From CAYREX01 sp964423505 (GTDB lineage Bacteria > Fermentibacterota > Fermentibacteria > Fermentibacterales > JCC-6): 64,000 nucleotides of DNA. Position numbers and translations under genes: made by a program. The notes beneath the pieces are model-generated. The model was not told the DNA's origin. It did not search any database and worked only from the letters and a program-made list of their open reading frames with translations. The stretch is from assembly GCA_964423505.1 (NCBI GenBank), contig CAYREX010000003.1:241447-305446 (forward strand), read 5' to 3'. Shown piece after piece: positions 41,372-49,992 of this stretch; positions within the stretch are counted from its first letter, which is position 1; every line of letters starts with the position of its first letter.

Positions 41372-43596
41372 AGCTTACCTCCAGCCGGTCCGGTTATCGC
41401 CTGCAGCTCGGAGATGGCATCCGGGTTGTCCGGGTCAGCCTCGAGCACATCCCCGTACCGCTCTATGGCCTCCTCGATCCGCCCCTCCGCCGCGTAGAGC
41501 CTCGCCATGAGGAGCCTCAGCTCGGTGTTGGCGCCTGCGTGCCTCTCGAAGGAGGCCGCGTCCTCCGACAGGCGGTCGAGGCCGTAGCTCCCCCGAATAT
41601 ACATGCCGGCAAGGTCGGACAGCATCGACCTGGAGACATCCTCCGGTCCGCCGTGCGAGAGGGAGAGAAGGAGCGCGCCGGACATCATGTCCGGCTCGCC
41701 GGTGTCCAGGGCCACGTCCGCCATCCGACCGGCGGCGGCCAGCGGGTCGGCGAGCACGGCCCGGGCCTCGTCGTAGCCGGAGACGTAGGGGGCGTACCTC
41801 TCCTCGAACAGGAAGCTCCTCCCCTCCCGGGCCGGGAGCCGGTCCCCCCTGGCCAGCACCCGGAGCGAGGGGCCGCTCCACACCAGCCTGAGGGAGTCCA
41901 GCGAGTCCGGCGCCCAGTGCATGAGCTCCGCCGCAGAACCGCCGGGTACCTCTCGAAGACCGGCCAGGTAGAGAAGGCCGCCCCACGAGCGGTCGAGGAT
42001 GAAATCGGCCTGGTGGATAACTAGGTCCGCCTCATTCTCGCGCATGAGCGCCAGCAGGCTCTCCTCCGGGCCGAAGACCGCCTCCGCGAAGCGATGGATG
42101 GTCTCGCGGTTCTCCTCGCTCTCGAAGAAGGTGGAGATGACCACCGGCCTCTCCGCGTAGGCGGAGACCATGCCGGAGATGTGCCAGTAGGCCAGCACGG
42201 CGTCGTCCGGGGCGGTCTCCCTGCGGAGCCAGGAGAGCATCGACGAGAGCTCGCTCTCCGCGAGGAGGGAGGCGTCGTCCCGGAGGTCGAGCCCGGCGGA
42301 GCGGACCGCGCCGGCGACCGTGGCCGGGAAGCAGGACTGAAGGAGGAGGGCCGCGCAGGCCGCCGGGACCATCCACCGCCGCCTCATGGACTCGGCCAGG
42401 ATAGGCACCAGAGCTATGGCCAGCAGGACGTGGAGCCTGTCGAAGAGGAGGTAGCCCCCCAGGGCCAGCGGCGGGAGCCATACCATGGCCCTTCCCCTGT
42501 ACCTGCGCACGAAACCGGGTATGCCGGGGAGCGCAAGCAGGACCGGCACCCCGAAGAGCAGGAGCATCTGTCCCGGCGTCGGGCTGGTGTAGCCGGATAC
42601 CCAGAAGAGCCTGGCGTCCGGGGAGAGGAGCGCCGGGTCCTCCGGATGGGAGAAGAGGAATCGCAGCTTGGCGAGCACCACCGCCCCCACGTGACCGGTG
42701 GAGCCGGTGCCCGCCGCGAATGTCGCGAGGGCGGCCGCCGCTCCCGCCGGGACCAGCCATCGTCGGCCCCTGCCCCGGAGCAGCACAAGCACGAGCAGGG
42801 AGAGCGCGAGCACCGTGGCCGGGCTGCGCCAGGCCGCGTCCGACCTCATGTGGGGCAGGAGCACGGAGCCGATGAGCTGCGCGGATGCGAGCGGTACGCA
42901 CAAACGCGCAGGGGGTCCCTCCCCCTCCCACCGGCGGAGCAGGAGCCAGAGGAACAGGAAGGCCGAGAGGAAGGCGGTGACCTTCCAGCAGGCCAGCGCC
43001 GCCAGCAGCAGAAGCCCCGACGCGGCGCCCCTTCGGACGGTCCGGTCGCCGGCGAGGTAGCCGTCGACAAGCCACCCGAGCGTGACCAGGAGCGGGAGCG
43101 CCACGGTCTCCCGGTAGAGCGACCCCCCCCTGGCCCTGAGAAGAGCCGGGAAGAGCGCCGCGTAGAGGGCTGAGGCGGTCAGCGCCTGGAGCGCCGGCGT
43201 ACCGGAGGTGCGCATCCAGAGGTAGAGGGCGGGCACTGACAGGAGCGGGAAGAGAATGACGAAGAGCCTGATGAAACGGTCGAAGTCGCCGCCGACCGCG
43301 CGATGGGTCCAGCCGGCTATGTACTCCTCGAAGACCGAGTTCCTGTAGACCCTGAACCCCTCTGGGTGCATGACCATCGGGTCGACCGCCGGCACGTAGC
43401 CGCGCTCGGACACCATCCTGGCGTACCTGTAGGCCTGGGTGGTCTCCCCCTGCATCCTGGGGGGGGGCGGCATGACGGACGAGGAGAACCAGAGCCTGAA
43501 GAGGAGACCGAGAGCGACGGCCGCCGCCAGAGCCAGGACGACCGCGGCGGCCCTTGTCCCCCTGCCTGCCCGCCCCTCAGGAGGGGAGCTGGGCAT
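41368..43596 (-). CDS. large polytopic membrane protein, GT-C/oligosaccharyltransferase-like, with C-terminal TPR
   Basis: 742 residues. About 12 membrane segments follow an N-terminal helix. The first loop (AYRYARMVSERGYVPAVDP, then HPEGFRVYRNSVFEEYIAG) resembles the first loop of STT3/AglB-type GT-C enzymes. A soluble region at ~470-650 and a TPR near the C-terminus (LMARLYAAEGRIEEAIERYG) follow. It could be a protein glycosyltransferase, but no WWDYG-type motif was seen, so this is tentative. ATG 43596 overlaps the GTPase gene by 20 nt. Confidence 0.6.
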   Translation of the reverse strand: MPSSPPEGRAGRGTRAAAVVLALAAAVALGLLFRLWFSSSVMPPPPRMQGETTQAYRYARMVSERGYVPAVDPMVMHPEGFRVYRNSVFEEYIAGWTHRAVGGDFDRFIRLFVILFPLLSVPALYLWMRTSGTPALQALTASALYAALFPALLRARGGSLYRETVALPLLVTLGWLVDGYLAGDRTVRRGAASGLLLLAALACWKVTAFLSAFLFLWLLLRRWEGEGPPARLCVPLASAQLIGSVLLPHMRSDAAWRSPATVLALSLLVLVLLRGRGRRWLVPAGAAAALATFAAGTGSTGHVGAVVLAKLRFLFSHPEDPALLSPDARLFWVSGYTSPTPGQMLLLFGVPVLLALPGIPGFVRRYRGRAMVWLPPLALGGYLLFDRLHVLLAIALVPILAESMRRRWMVPAACAALLLQSCFPATVAGAVRSAGLDLRDDASLLAESELSSMLSWLRRETAPDDAVLAYWHISGMVSAYAERPVVISTFFESEENRETIHRFAEAVFGPEESLLALMRENEADLVIHQADFILDRSWGGLLYLAGLREVPGGSAAELMHWAPDSLDSLRLVWSGPSLRVLARGDRLPAREGRSFLFEERYAPYVSGYDEARAVLADPLAAAGRMADVALDTGEPDMMSGALLLSLSHGGPEDVSRSMLSDLAGMYIRGSYGLDRLSEDAASFERHAGANTELRLLMARLYAAEGRIEEAIERYGDVLEADPDNPDAISELQAITGPAGGKL

Positions 43597-44158
43597 GGCG
43601 GCCGGCCATGTGCCTCGAGATGAGCTTGAGCGTGTCGAGGGGACCGTTCCCGCCCAGCGCAACCGACTCCACCGTCTGCCAGCCGTGCCTGTTGAGCTGA
43701 GCGTCCAGCATCTTCGAGTCGGCTATGCCGGGAAGGTCCCTCTTGTTGAACTGCAGCACGACCGGGAGCATGGAGAGGTCGAGCCCGAACGTCTTGAGGT
43801 TGGTCTCCAGGTCGTCCATGCTGCCCAGGTTGGCGTCCAGCCTCTCGTTCTGGCTGTCGGCCACGAACACCAGCCCGTCGACGCCGTCGAGGATGACCCG
43901 CCTGCTGAGAGAGTAGTAGGCCTGGCCGGGGACGGAGTAGAGGTGCAGCCTGACCCTGTCCCCGCCTATCATGGCGAAGTTGACCGGTAGGAAGTCGAAG
44001 AAGACGGTCCTCTCGCCCCGCGTGCAGAGGGTGACCAGCCTCCCCCGGTGCTCGGGGGCTATCACGTCCCTTATCCTGCGCAGGTTCGTGGTCTTGCCGG
44101 AGAGCCCCGGCCCGTAGTAGACGATCTTGTAGGCGACCTCGTTCTCGGACCGGTGCAT
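43577..44158 (-). CDS. MglA-like small GTPase
   Basis: 193 residues of the MglA/Arf-like branch: G1 GPGLSGKTTN, G3 YSVPGQAYY, G4 NKRD, plus DGLVFVADSQ. MglA proteins set polarity of motility or secretion machines and usually pair with an MglB (roadblock) activator; none is in the window. It lies between hslU and a GT-C-like membrane protein and has a paralogue at 53.8 kb. Confidence 0.88.
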   Translation of the reverse strand: MHRSENEVAYKIVYYGPGLSGKTTNLRRIRDVIAPEHRGRLVTLCTRGERTVFFDFLPVNFAMIGGDRVRLHLYSVPGQAYYSLSRRVILDGVDGLVFVADSQNERLDANLGSMDDLETNLKTFGLDLSMLPVVLQFNKRDLPGIADSKMLDAQLNRHGWQTVESVALGGNGPLDTLKLISRHMAGRHAQLPS

Positions 44159-44191
44159 CAGACCCCCCCGCCGGGAACCGCGCTAGCGAGA

Positions 44192-45505
44192 TCAGAGGAT
44201 ATAATGGGAATCCTCCCTCCTGTCGGCAAGTGCCGACAGAACCTCCGCGGCCTTCCTTCCTGTTATCACGACCTTCCCCCGGATGGTGTCCGGGGCTCCG
44301 AAGAGCACCTCGTCCAGCAGGTAGGAGAGGACCGGCCTCAGCCTCCTGGCGCCTATGTCCTCCGTGTTGCAGTTCAGCCCGTAGGCGACCGACGCAACGG
44401 TCCTGCAAGCCGCGCTGCTCAGGCGGAGGTCGACGCCGTCCGCCGCGAGCAGCGCGGTGTACTGGTTGAGGAGAGAGCTCTCCGGCTCCTTCAGTATGCG
44501 CAGCAGGTCCTCCTCCGTCAGAGGATCGAGGGTGACCCGCAGAGGGAACCTGCCCTGCAGCTCGGGGATGAGGTCCGACGGGCTCGAGCCGTGGAAGGCG
44601 CCGGCGGCTATGAAAAGCATGTGGTCGGTGTTCACCGGCCCGTACCTGGTCTGGACGGTGCTTCCCTCCACCAGGGGCAGCAGGTCCCTCTGGACCCCCT
44701 CCCTGGAGACGTCCGGCCCCTTCCCCCCCTCCGAGCCGATTATCTTGTCCATCTCGTCAACGAAGATGATGCCCTCCTCCCGGGCGAGCCTCAGCCCCTC
44801 CCGGATGTGATCGCCGCCCTCCAGGAGCCTCTCGCCCTCCTCGTCGGTCAGGCGCTCCCTGGCCTCGGAGACGGTCAGGCGGCGCTTGCGCCTCCTGCCG
44901 CCGGTCATCCTGTCCAGGAGCTTCCGGAGCCCCTCCCCCGCCGGGTTGTCGAACCCGGCACCGGGCATCATCGGGAGGATCTCCACCTGCGGGCCGGACT
45001 CGGAGAGGACCAGCTCCACCTCCGCGTCGTCGAGGAGCCGCCGGTCGAGCATCCTGCCCAGCTCGGAGTCGTCGAGATGGGCGTAGCCCGACTTGCGGAG
45101 CGCATCCACGAGTCGGCGGCGCACCGAGGCGGCCACCCTGTCGCCGCTGCCGGCCACCTCCTTCTCGGCGGCCAGGTTGACCGCCCTCCGCACGAGGGCG
45201 CGGACCATCGACTCGACGTCCCTCCCGACGTACCCGGTCTCGGTGTACTTTGTGGCCTCGACCTTGACGAACGGGGAGCCGGTCAGCTCCGCCAGGCGCC
45301 TGGCTATCTCGGTCTTGCCTATCCCGGTGGGTCCCAGCATGATGAGATTGCTGGGGTATATCTCCCTGCGGATATCCTCCTCGACGAGGAGCCGCCGGTA
45401 CCTGTTGCGCAGCGCAATTGCGACCGCGCGCTTTGCATCCTGCTGGCCCACGACGTGGCGGTCCAGCCAGCCGACGGTCTCCATCGGGGTGAGGGCGTCG
45501 CTCAC
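44192..45505 (-). CDS. hslU: HslUV protease ATPase subunit
   Basis: 437 residues: LDRHVVGQQDAKRAVA near the N-terminus, Walker A GPTGIGKTE, EATKYTETGYVGRDVE, Walker B IIFVDEMDKI, and a C-terminal HYIL tail that docks into HslV. It unfolds substrates for HslV. GTG 45505 overlaps the hslV stop (GTGA). Confidence 0.96.
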   Translation of the reverse strand: MSDALTPMETVGWLDRHVVGQQDAKRAVAIALRNRYRRLLVEEDIRREIYPSNLIMLGPTGIGKTEIARRLAELTGSPFVKVEATKYTETGYVGRDVESMVRALVRRAVNLAAEKEVAGSGDRVAASVRRRLVDALRKSGYAHLDDSELGRMLDRRLLDDAEVELVLSESGPQVEILPMMPGAGFDNPAGEGLRKLLDRMTGGRRRKRRLTVSEARERLTDEEGERLLEGGDHIREGLRLAREEGIIFVDEMDKIIGSEGGKGPDVSREGVQRDLLPLVEGSTVQTRYGPVNTDHMLFIAAGAFHGSSPSDLIPELQGRFPLRVTLDPLTEEDLLRILKEPESSLLNQYTALLAADGVDLRLSSAACRTVASVAYGLNCNTEDIGARRLRPVLSYLLDEVLFGAPDTIRGKVVITGRKAAEVLSALADRREDSHYIL

Positions 45506-46041
45506 CTCTCGAGGACCTCCAGCTGCACCACCCCGCCGGTGTAGATGCATATCTCCGAGGCGATGGCGATGCTGGTCCCGGCTATCCTGGCAGGGCCCAT
45601 CCTCGTGTGGGCGTCCAGGGCCCTGGCCGCCGCCAGCGCGTAGGCGTGGCCGGAGCCGACCGCGACTATGCCGTCCTCCGCCTCCACCACCTCGCCGGAG
45701 CCGCCTATCAGTAGGGCGTGCTCCCGGTCCACGGCGGCGAGGAGGGCGTCCAGCTGCCTGAGGTACTTGTCGGACCGCCACTCCCTGGCCAGCTCCACCG
45801 CCGCCCTCGGCAGGTTCCCCCGGGCGGTCTCCAGCTTCTCCTCCAGGCGCTCCACCAGAGCGAAGGCGTCGGCCCCGCTGCCGGAGAAGCCCACAAGCAC
45901 TCCGTCGTCGTGGAGCCGCCTCACCTTCCGAGCGGTGCTCTTGACTACCGTGTCGCCAAGCGTGACCTGGCCGTCGGCGGCCATTGCCGCCATGCCGGAC
46001 CTGACGATGCCGACCACGGTGGTCGAGTGGATGTCGGTCAT
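45502..46041 (-). CDS. hslV: HslUV protease peptidase subunit
   Basis: 179 residues. The catalytic Thr follows a six-residue propeptide (T7 in HSTTVVGIVR), and GSGADAFALVERLE and VGSGHAYALAAARAL are typical. It is an N-terminal-nucleophile threonine protease forming hexameric rings with HslU. ATG 46041 overlaps the DUF2723 stop (ATGA). Confidence 0.97.
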   Translation of the reverse strand: MTDIHSTTVVGIVRSGMAAMAADGQVTLGDTVVKSTARKVRRLHDDGVLVGFSGSGADAFALVERLEEKLETARGNLPRAAVELAREWRSDKYLRQLDALLAAVDREHALLIGGSGEVVEAEDGIVAVGSGHAYALAAARALDAHTRMGPARIAGTSIAIASEICIYTGGVVQLEVLER

Positions 46042-49000
46042 TCGCCGCCCTCCAGGGCGTTCACCCATGCATAGGCCCCGGAGCCGTTGCCCGGTTCCGG
46101 CATGCCCCGGGCGTAGCCGGCCGGGTCCGCCAGGATCTCTGCGAGCGTCCCGTCGTCCAGGAGCCCGCTCCCGGAGAGGGAGACGTACATCAGCTCTGGC
46201 AGGCCGGCCCTTGCGGAGAGCCATGCGACGGCCTCCGGCGGGTTGGCCGCCGAGGCGAGCACCCACCACTCCATCTCGTCCCTGGAGACGGCTGCCCGGT
46301 CGAGCAGCCGGTCGGCCAGCGACTCCAGCAGCGCCGAGGCGTCCGGGTCGTCCAGCGCCCGGGAGAGGACCAGCCCGGCGCTCGCAGCGGAGAGGTACTG
46401 CCCACGGGCCGCCACGGAGGCCATGTCGGAGGCTATGGAGGCGGCGTCCGACTCCGGGGAGACCGCCACGCTGTCCGTCACCTGGGGGTCTATGTGGTCG
46501 AAGAGTATCGATATGCCGCTCTCCGTCAGGTCGATCCTGCTGGTTACCGGAGTGGTCTCCATCACACGGGTCAGCTCCTCCAGGGCGAGGGCGGCCATCC
46601 TGCCGGAGCGGCCGTCGGCGCCCGGCTCCATGGCCCTGACCCTCTCCCAGGCGCCCAGGTAGTCGGTGAACATCAGGTCCAGCTCCACCCTGAGCCACTC
46701 GAATGCCTCCGAGCCGTCGTCAAGGGAGTCGAAGACGGCGTCGTACTCCTCCTCCTGGCGGTAGCCGAGGTTGCCGCCCATGCCGTTCGCCAGCCCGGTC
46801 ATGTACATGGCCGAGCTCTGCAGCTCCTCGCTGCCGTACTCCCGCGCGGCCTGCTCCAGGTAGTCCGCTATTGCCAGGAGGGTGTCCCGGGCGGCGGCCG
46901 CCCCCCTGGTGCCGTCGACGAGCCGTGCCACTATCAGCGCCCTGGAGGGGAGTATCCTGGCCCATTGCCGGGGAAGCGTCGAGAAGAGCATCTCCGACTC
47001 GTCCAGGGCCATCTGAGCGCTGTCCGGCTCTCCCACCGCCATGTAGTGGTATGCCAGCTGGTGGTATGCGGAGGCGTAGTTGCGGAGGAGCTGTATGGTC
47101 TGGTCGCACTTGAACACGCCCGGGTCCGTCACTCCGGTGAAGCGGTACCCGGAGAGCAGCTCCCAGCCCCTGGCGGCGTCCACCGCGTCAACCACCGGCT
47201 CCCTCGTGACCCGGAAGGCTATCCCCTCCATCTCCTGGTAGCTCTCGAGGTACCGCCGGCTGTCCCTCGCGACGGTCCCGGCGAAGTAGACCTCCCTGCC
47301 GTGGACCGGGCGGCGCTCTATCATCTTCAGCAGCACCAGGTCCTGCATGGTGAGGGCGCCCTGGCTGCCCAGGCCCTCGGTGGGCATGGCTATGGAGACC
47401 CGTCCGTCCATTATGGCCCACGGCCATGCCTGGTCGAAGGTCGCCCTCAGTATGGTCCCGTCCATCGGTCCGGTGACCGGCCTCGAGTCCTCCGTCACGT
47501 GGAACTGGTGCGGACCCCATACGAAGACCGGCCTGAGCGAGTCGACTATTCCCATCTCCCCGTACTCGAGGAGGAGCGGGTCCCGTTCGAGAAGCTGCTC
47601 TACGTACCAGTTGGTGTTCATCAGGCTCAGGTTGCTGACGATGACGTCCCGCCTCACGCCGAGGACCCCCTGGGCGAACCAGAGCGGGAAGGTGTCGTTG
47701 TCGCCGTTGGTGATGAGGACGGCTCCCTCGGGGCAGCTCTCCAGCAGGTTGATACCGTAGTCGTGGGCGAAGTAGGAGCGTGACCTGTCGCACCTGTGCC
47801 AGTTGGCCGCCAGCATGGCCGCCGGCAGGAGCAGGAGCGCCCAGGCCGCCCGGCTGCTGCGGGAGACCAGCTCCCGGAAGGCCGCCGTGAGCCCCAGGCC
47901 GGATACCATGGCCACGAAAGCGAACGAGGCGCCGAAGAAGTAATCCCTCTCCCTCACCTCGCCGGCCTCGGTCCCCTCGGGGCCGGTCTTGAAGTTCAGG
48001 GCGAAGAAGATGAAGAGGATGCTGGCCATCATCAGCAGCATCAGCATGAGCACCAGCAGCGAGGGCTTCCTCCTGCCCAGCTCCACCAGGCCGTATATCG
48101 CGCCGAAGACCAGGAGTATCCTCATTACCGTGGCCGCAGGAGCGCCTGCCGCCCCCAGGAGCCTCTCCCACCCGTGGTCGACCCTGCCGGTCTGCCAGGA
48201 GAGGTACTCCAGGTAGAGGCCTATCTGCTCCGGGAAGGGGCCCTTTCGGTCGAGGATGGAGGTGCGGCCGTACTGCTCCCTGCTGAACGCCTTCTCGAAG
48301 GACTCCCACTCCGAGGGGTCGGTCTCGTTTATCTCCGGCGACTGGACCGCCCGCAGCGGCATGTACAGGTGCACGCTGAAGGCCAGCACGGCCAGGCCGC
48401 CGAGGGTCAGAAGGAACCATGGCCTCCGCCATATCCGGGTTCTGCCGCGGAACGCGTAGATGAAGTAGACGACCAGCAGCGAGGGGCCGGTTATGAACGG
48501 TACGCTGCCGTGGAGGGCGACCGCCATGATTATGAGGTAGGAGAGCAGCAGAAGGTGCCTGGCCTCCCCCCATCCGCCCCTGTCGCTCCGGTCCTCCGCC
48601 GGCCTCCGCTCGCCGTACCTCGCCATCCAGGTGTCGAACGCCCACAGTATGACCAGGGTGAAGAGCAGGGCGGTGGAGTAGGTCTCGGTTGCGTTAGCGT
48701 TCCTCCAGATGCTGTAGCTGAACGCCGCAATGGTCCCGGCGAGCACGCTGGCCACCCTGTACCAGCCGGTGCTCATCCCTATCCTGCCGCCCCATCGCTG
48801 AACGAGCCTGGCCATTATCCCGATGGCCGCGGTACCGGTAAGTGCGCAGAGCAGGTTGACCCTCCCGGCCACCGCGGGCAGGAAGGCGAAGAGGACGGTA
48901 CCGAGCCTTCCGAGCAGAACGAAGAGGGGAACGCCCGGCGGGTGGGGTATGCCCATAGTTGCCGAGCAGGTGATGTACTCCCCGCTGTCCCAGAAGCTGA

Positions 49001-49106
49001 CCGAGGGAGCCAGCGTGAGGAAGTAGACGATTCCGGCTGCCACTGCCGTGAGCAGCGCGATGTACCGGTCGACCCTGAGGACCCTCAGCTCTTCAGCCTT
49101 CCTCAT
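46038..49106 (-). CDS. DUF2723 membrane protein (protein O-mannosyltransferase-like)
   Basis: 1022 residues. About 11 membrane helices occupy the first half. The DUF2723 signature in the first loop is WDSGEYITCSATMGIPHPPG. The second half is soluble and helical with many TPR-like stretches. DUF2723 proteins in Bacteroidetes relatives are GT-C members thought to mannosylate exported proteins. It separates xer from hslV in an otherwise well-known topA-xerC-hslVU order. Confidence 0.85.
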   Translation of the reverse strand: MRKAEELRVLRVDRYIALLTAVAAGIVYFLTLAPSVSFWDSGEYITCSATMGIPHPPGVPLFVLLGRLGTVLFAFLPAVAGRVNLLCALTGTAAIGIMARLVQRWGGRIGMSTGWYRVASVLAGTIAAFSYSIWRNANATETYSTALLFTLVILWAFDTWMARYGERRPAEDRSDRGGWGEARHLLLLSYLIIMAVALHGSVPFITGPSLLVVYFIYAFRGRTRIWRRPWFLLTLGGLAVLAFSVHLYMPLRAVQSPEINETDPSEWESFEKAFSREQYGRTSILDRKGPFPEQIGLYLEYLSWQTGRVDHGWERLLGAAGAPAATVMRILLVFGAIYGLVELGRRKPSLLVLMLMLLMMASILFIFFALNFKTGPEGTEAGEVRERDYFFGASFAFVAMVSGLGLTAAFRELVSRSSRAAWALLLLPAAMLAANWHRCDRSRSYFAHDYGINLLESCPEGAVLITNGDNDTFPLWFAQGVLGVRRDVIVSNLSLMNTNWYVEQLLERDPLLLEYGEMGIVDSLRPVFVWGPHQFHVTEDSRPVTGPMDGTILRATFDQAWPWAIMDGRVSIAMPTEGLGSQGALTMQDLVLLKMIERRPVHGREVYFAGTVARDSRRYLESYQEMEGIAFRVTREPVVDAVDAARGWELLSGYRFTGVTDPGVFKCDQTIQLLRNYASAYHQLAYHYMAVGEPDSAQMALDESEMLFSTLPRQWARILPSRALIVARLVDGTRGAAAARDTLLAIADYLEQAAREYGSEELQSSAMYMTGLANGMGGNLGYRQEEEYDAVFDSLDDGSEAFEWLRVELDLMFTDYLGAWERVRAMEPGADGRSGRMAALALEELTRVMETTPVTSRIDLTESGISILFDHIDPQVTDSVAVSPESDAASIASDMASVAARGQYLSAASAGLVLSRALDDPDASALLESLADRLLDRAAVSRDEMEWWVLASAANPPEAVAWLSARAGLPELMYVSLSGSGLLDDGTLAEILADPAGYARGMPEPGNGSGAYAWVNALEGGE

Positions 49107-49992
49107 CTGCCCGCTTCCTCTCTCCCCTGGGATGCGCCTTCCTGTAAGCCTCCCTGAGCCTCTCGGTGGTCAGATGCGTGTAGACCTGCGTGGTGGAGAG
49201 GCTGGCATGGCCTAGCATGTCCTGTACCGCCCTGAGGTCGGCGCCGCTGTCCAGCAGGTGCGTCGCGAAGCTGTGCCTGAACGTATGGGGCGTCGCCCCG
49301 GCGGCACGGGCCGCCCTGGATACACCGCTGGCTACAATACGGCGGATGTCACGCGGGTCAAGCTCGCGGCCGCGCACGCTGACGAACACCGTGCCCGGGT
49401 CGGGCCTCTCCCCCAGCATCCCCTTCCTGACACGTAGCCAGGCCGATATCGCCACGGCGGTCATGCCCGGTACGGGCACTATCCGCTCCCGGTCGCCCTT
49501 CCCCCGGACGCGCACCTCCCCCGCCGCGAGGTCAAGGCCGGTGAGGGGCAGGCCGGCCGCCTCCGAGGCCCTGAGCCCGGCGCCGTAGAGGAGCTCGACC
49601 ACCGCCCTGTTCCTCGTGCCGAGCGGCGTCGAGGTGTCGTACGAGGAGATGACCGCCTCCACCTCCCTCACCGAGAGGAAGCCGGGCAGGGATGAGCCGG
49701 ACCTCGGCATCGCCAGGAGCCTGGCCGGGTTGGCGTCGCTCCGGCCGGTGCCGGTCAGCCAGTCCCCGAAGGTCCTCAGCGTAGAGACCAGCCTGGTCAG
49801 GCTCCTGGGACCGAGGCCCCTCGCGGTCTCGTGCCTGACGAAACCCCTCAGGCGGGTGAGGGTGAAGCCCTCCAGGAGCGGGGTGTCGTCGAGCCAGTCC
49901 TCGAAGCGCCTGACGTCCGAGACGTAAGCCCTGGCCGTGTGCCCGGAGAGCCTCCTGCCGTAGAGGAGCTCCTCCCCGAACAGCTCCGTCAG
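49093..49992 (-). CDS. xerC: Xer-family tyrosine recombinase, CTG start
   Basis: 299 residues, the normal XerC length. The catalytic set is visible: Arg in GLRASEAAGL, Lys in RGKGDRERIVPV, HTFRHSFATHLL (His and Arg), LGHASLSTTQVYTHL (His and Tyr). It resolves chromosome dimers at dif. The first in-frame ATG would delete the core-binding domain. CTG 49992 overlaps the topA stop (CTGA), has AGAGGA 7 nt upstream, and gives a canonical N-terminus (LTELFGEELLYG). GTG 50013 is possible but lacks a good Shine-Dalgarno. Confidence 0.93.
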   Translation of the reverse strand: MTELFGEELLYGRRLSGHTARAYVSDVRRFEDWLDDTPLLEGFTLTRLRGFVRHETARGLGPRSLTRLVSTLRTFGDWLTGTGRSDANPARLLAMPRSGSSLPGFLSVREVEAVISSYDTSTPLGTRNRAVVELLYGAGLRASEAAGLPLTGLDLAAGEVRVRGKGDRERIVPVPGMTAVAISAWLRVRKGMLGERPDPGTVFVSVRGRELDPRDIRRIVASGVSRAARAAGATPHTFRHSFATHLLDSGADLRAVQDMLGHASLSTTQVYTHLTTERLREAYRKAHPRGERKRADEEG

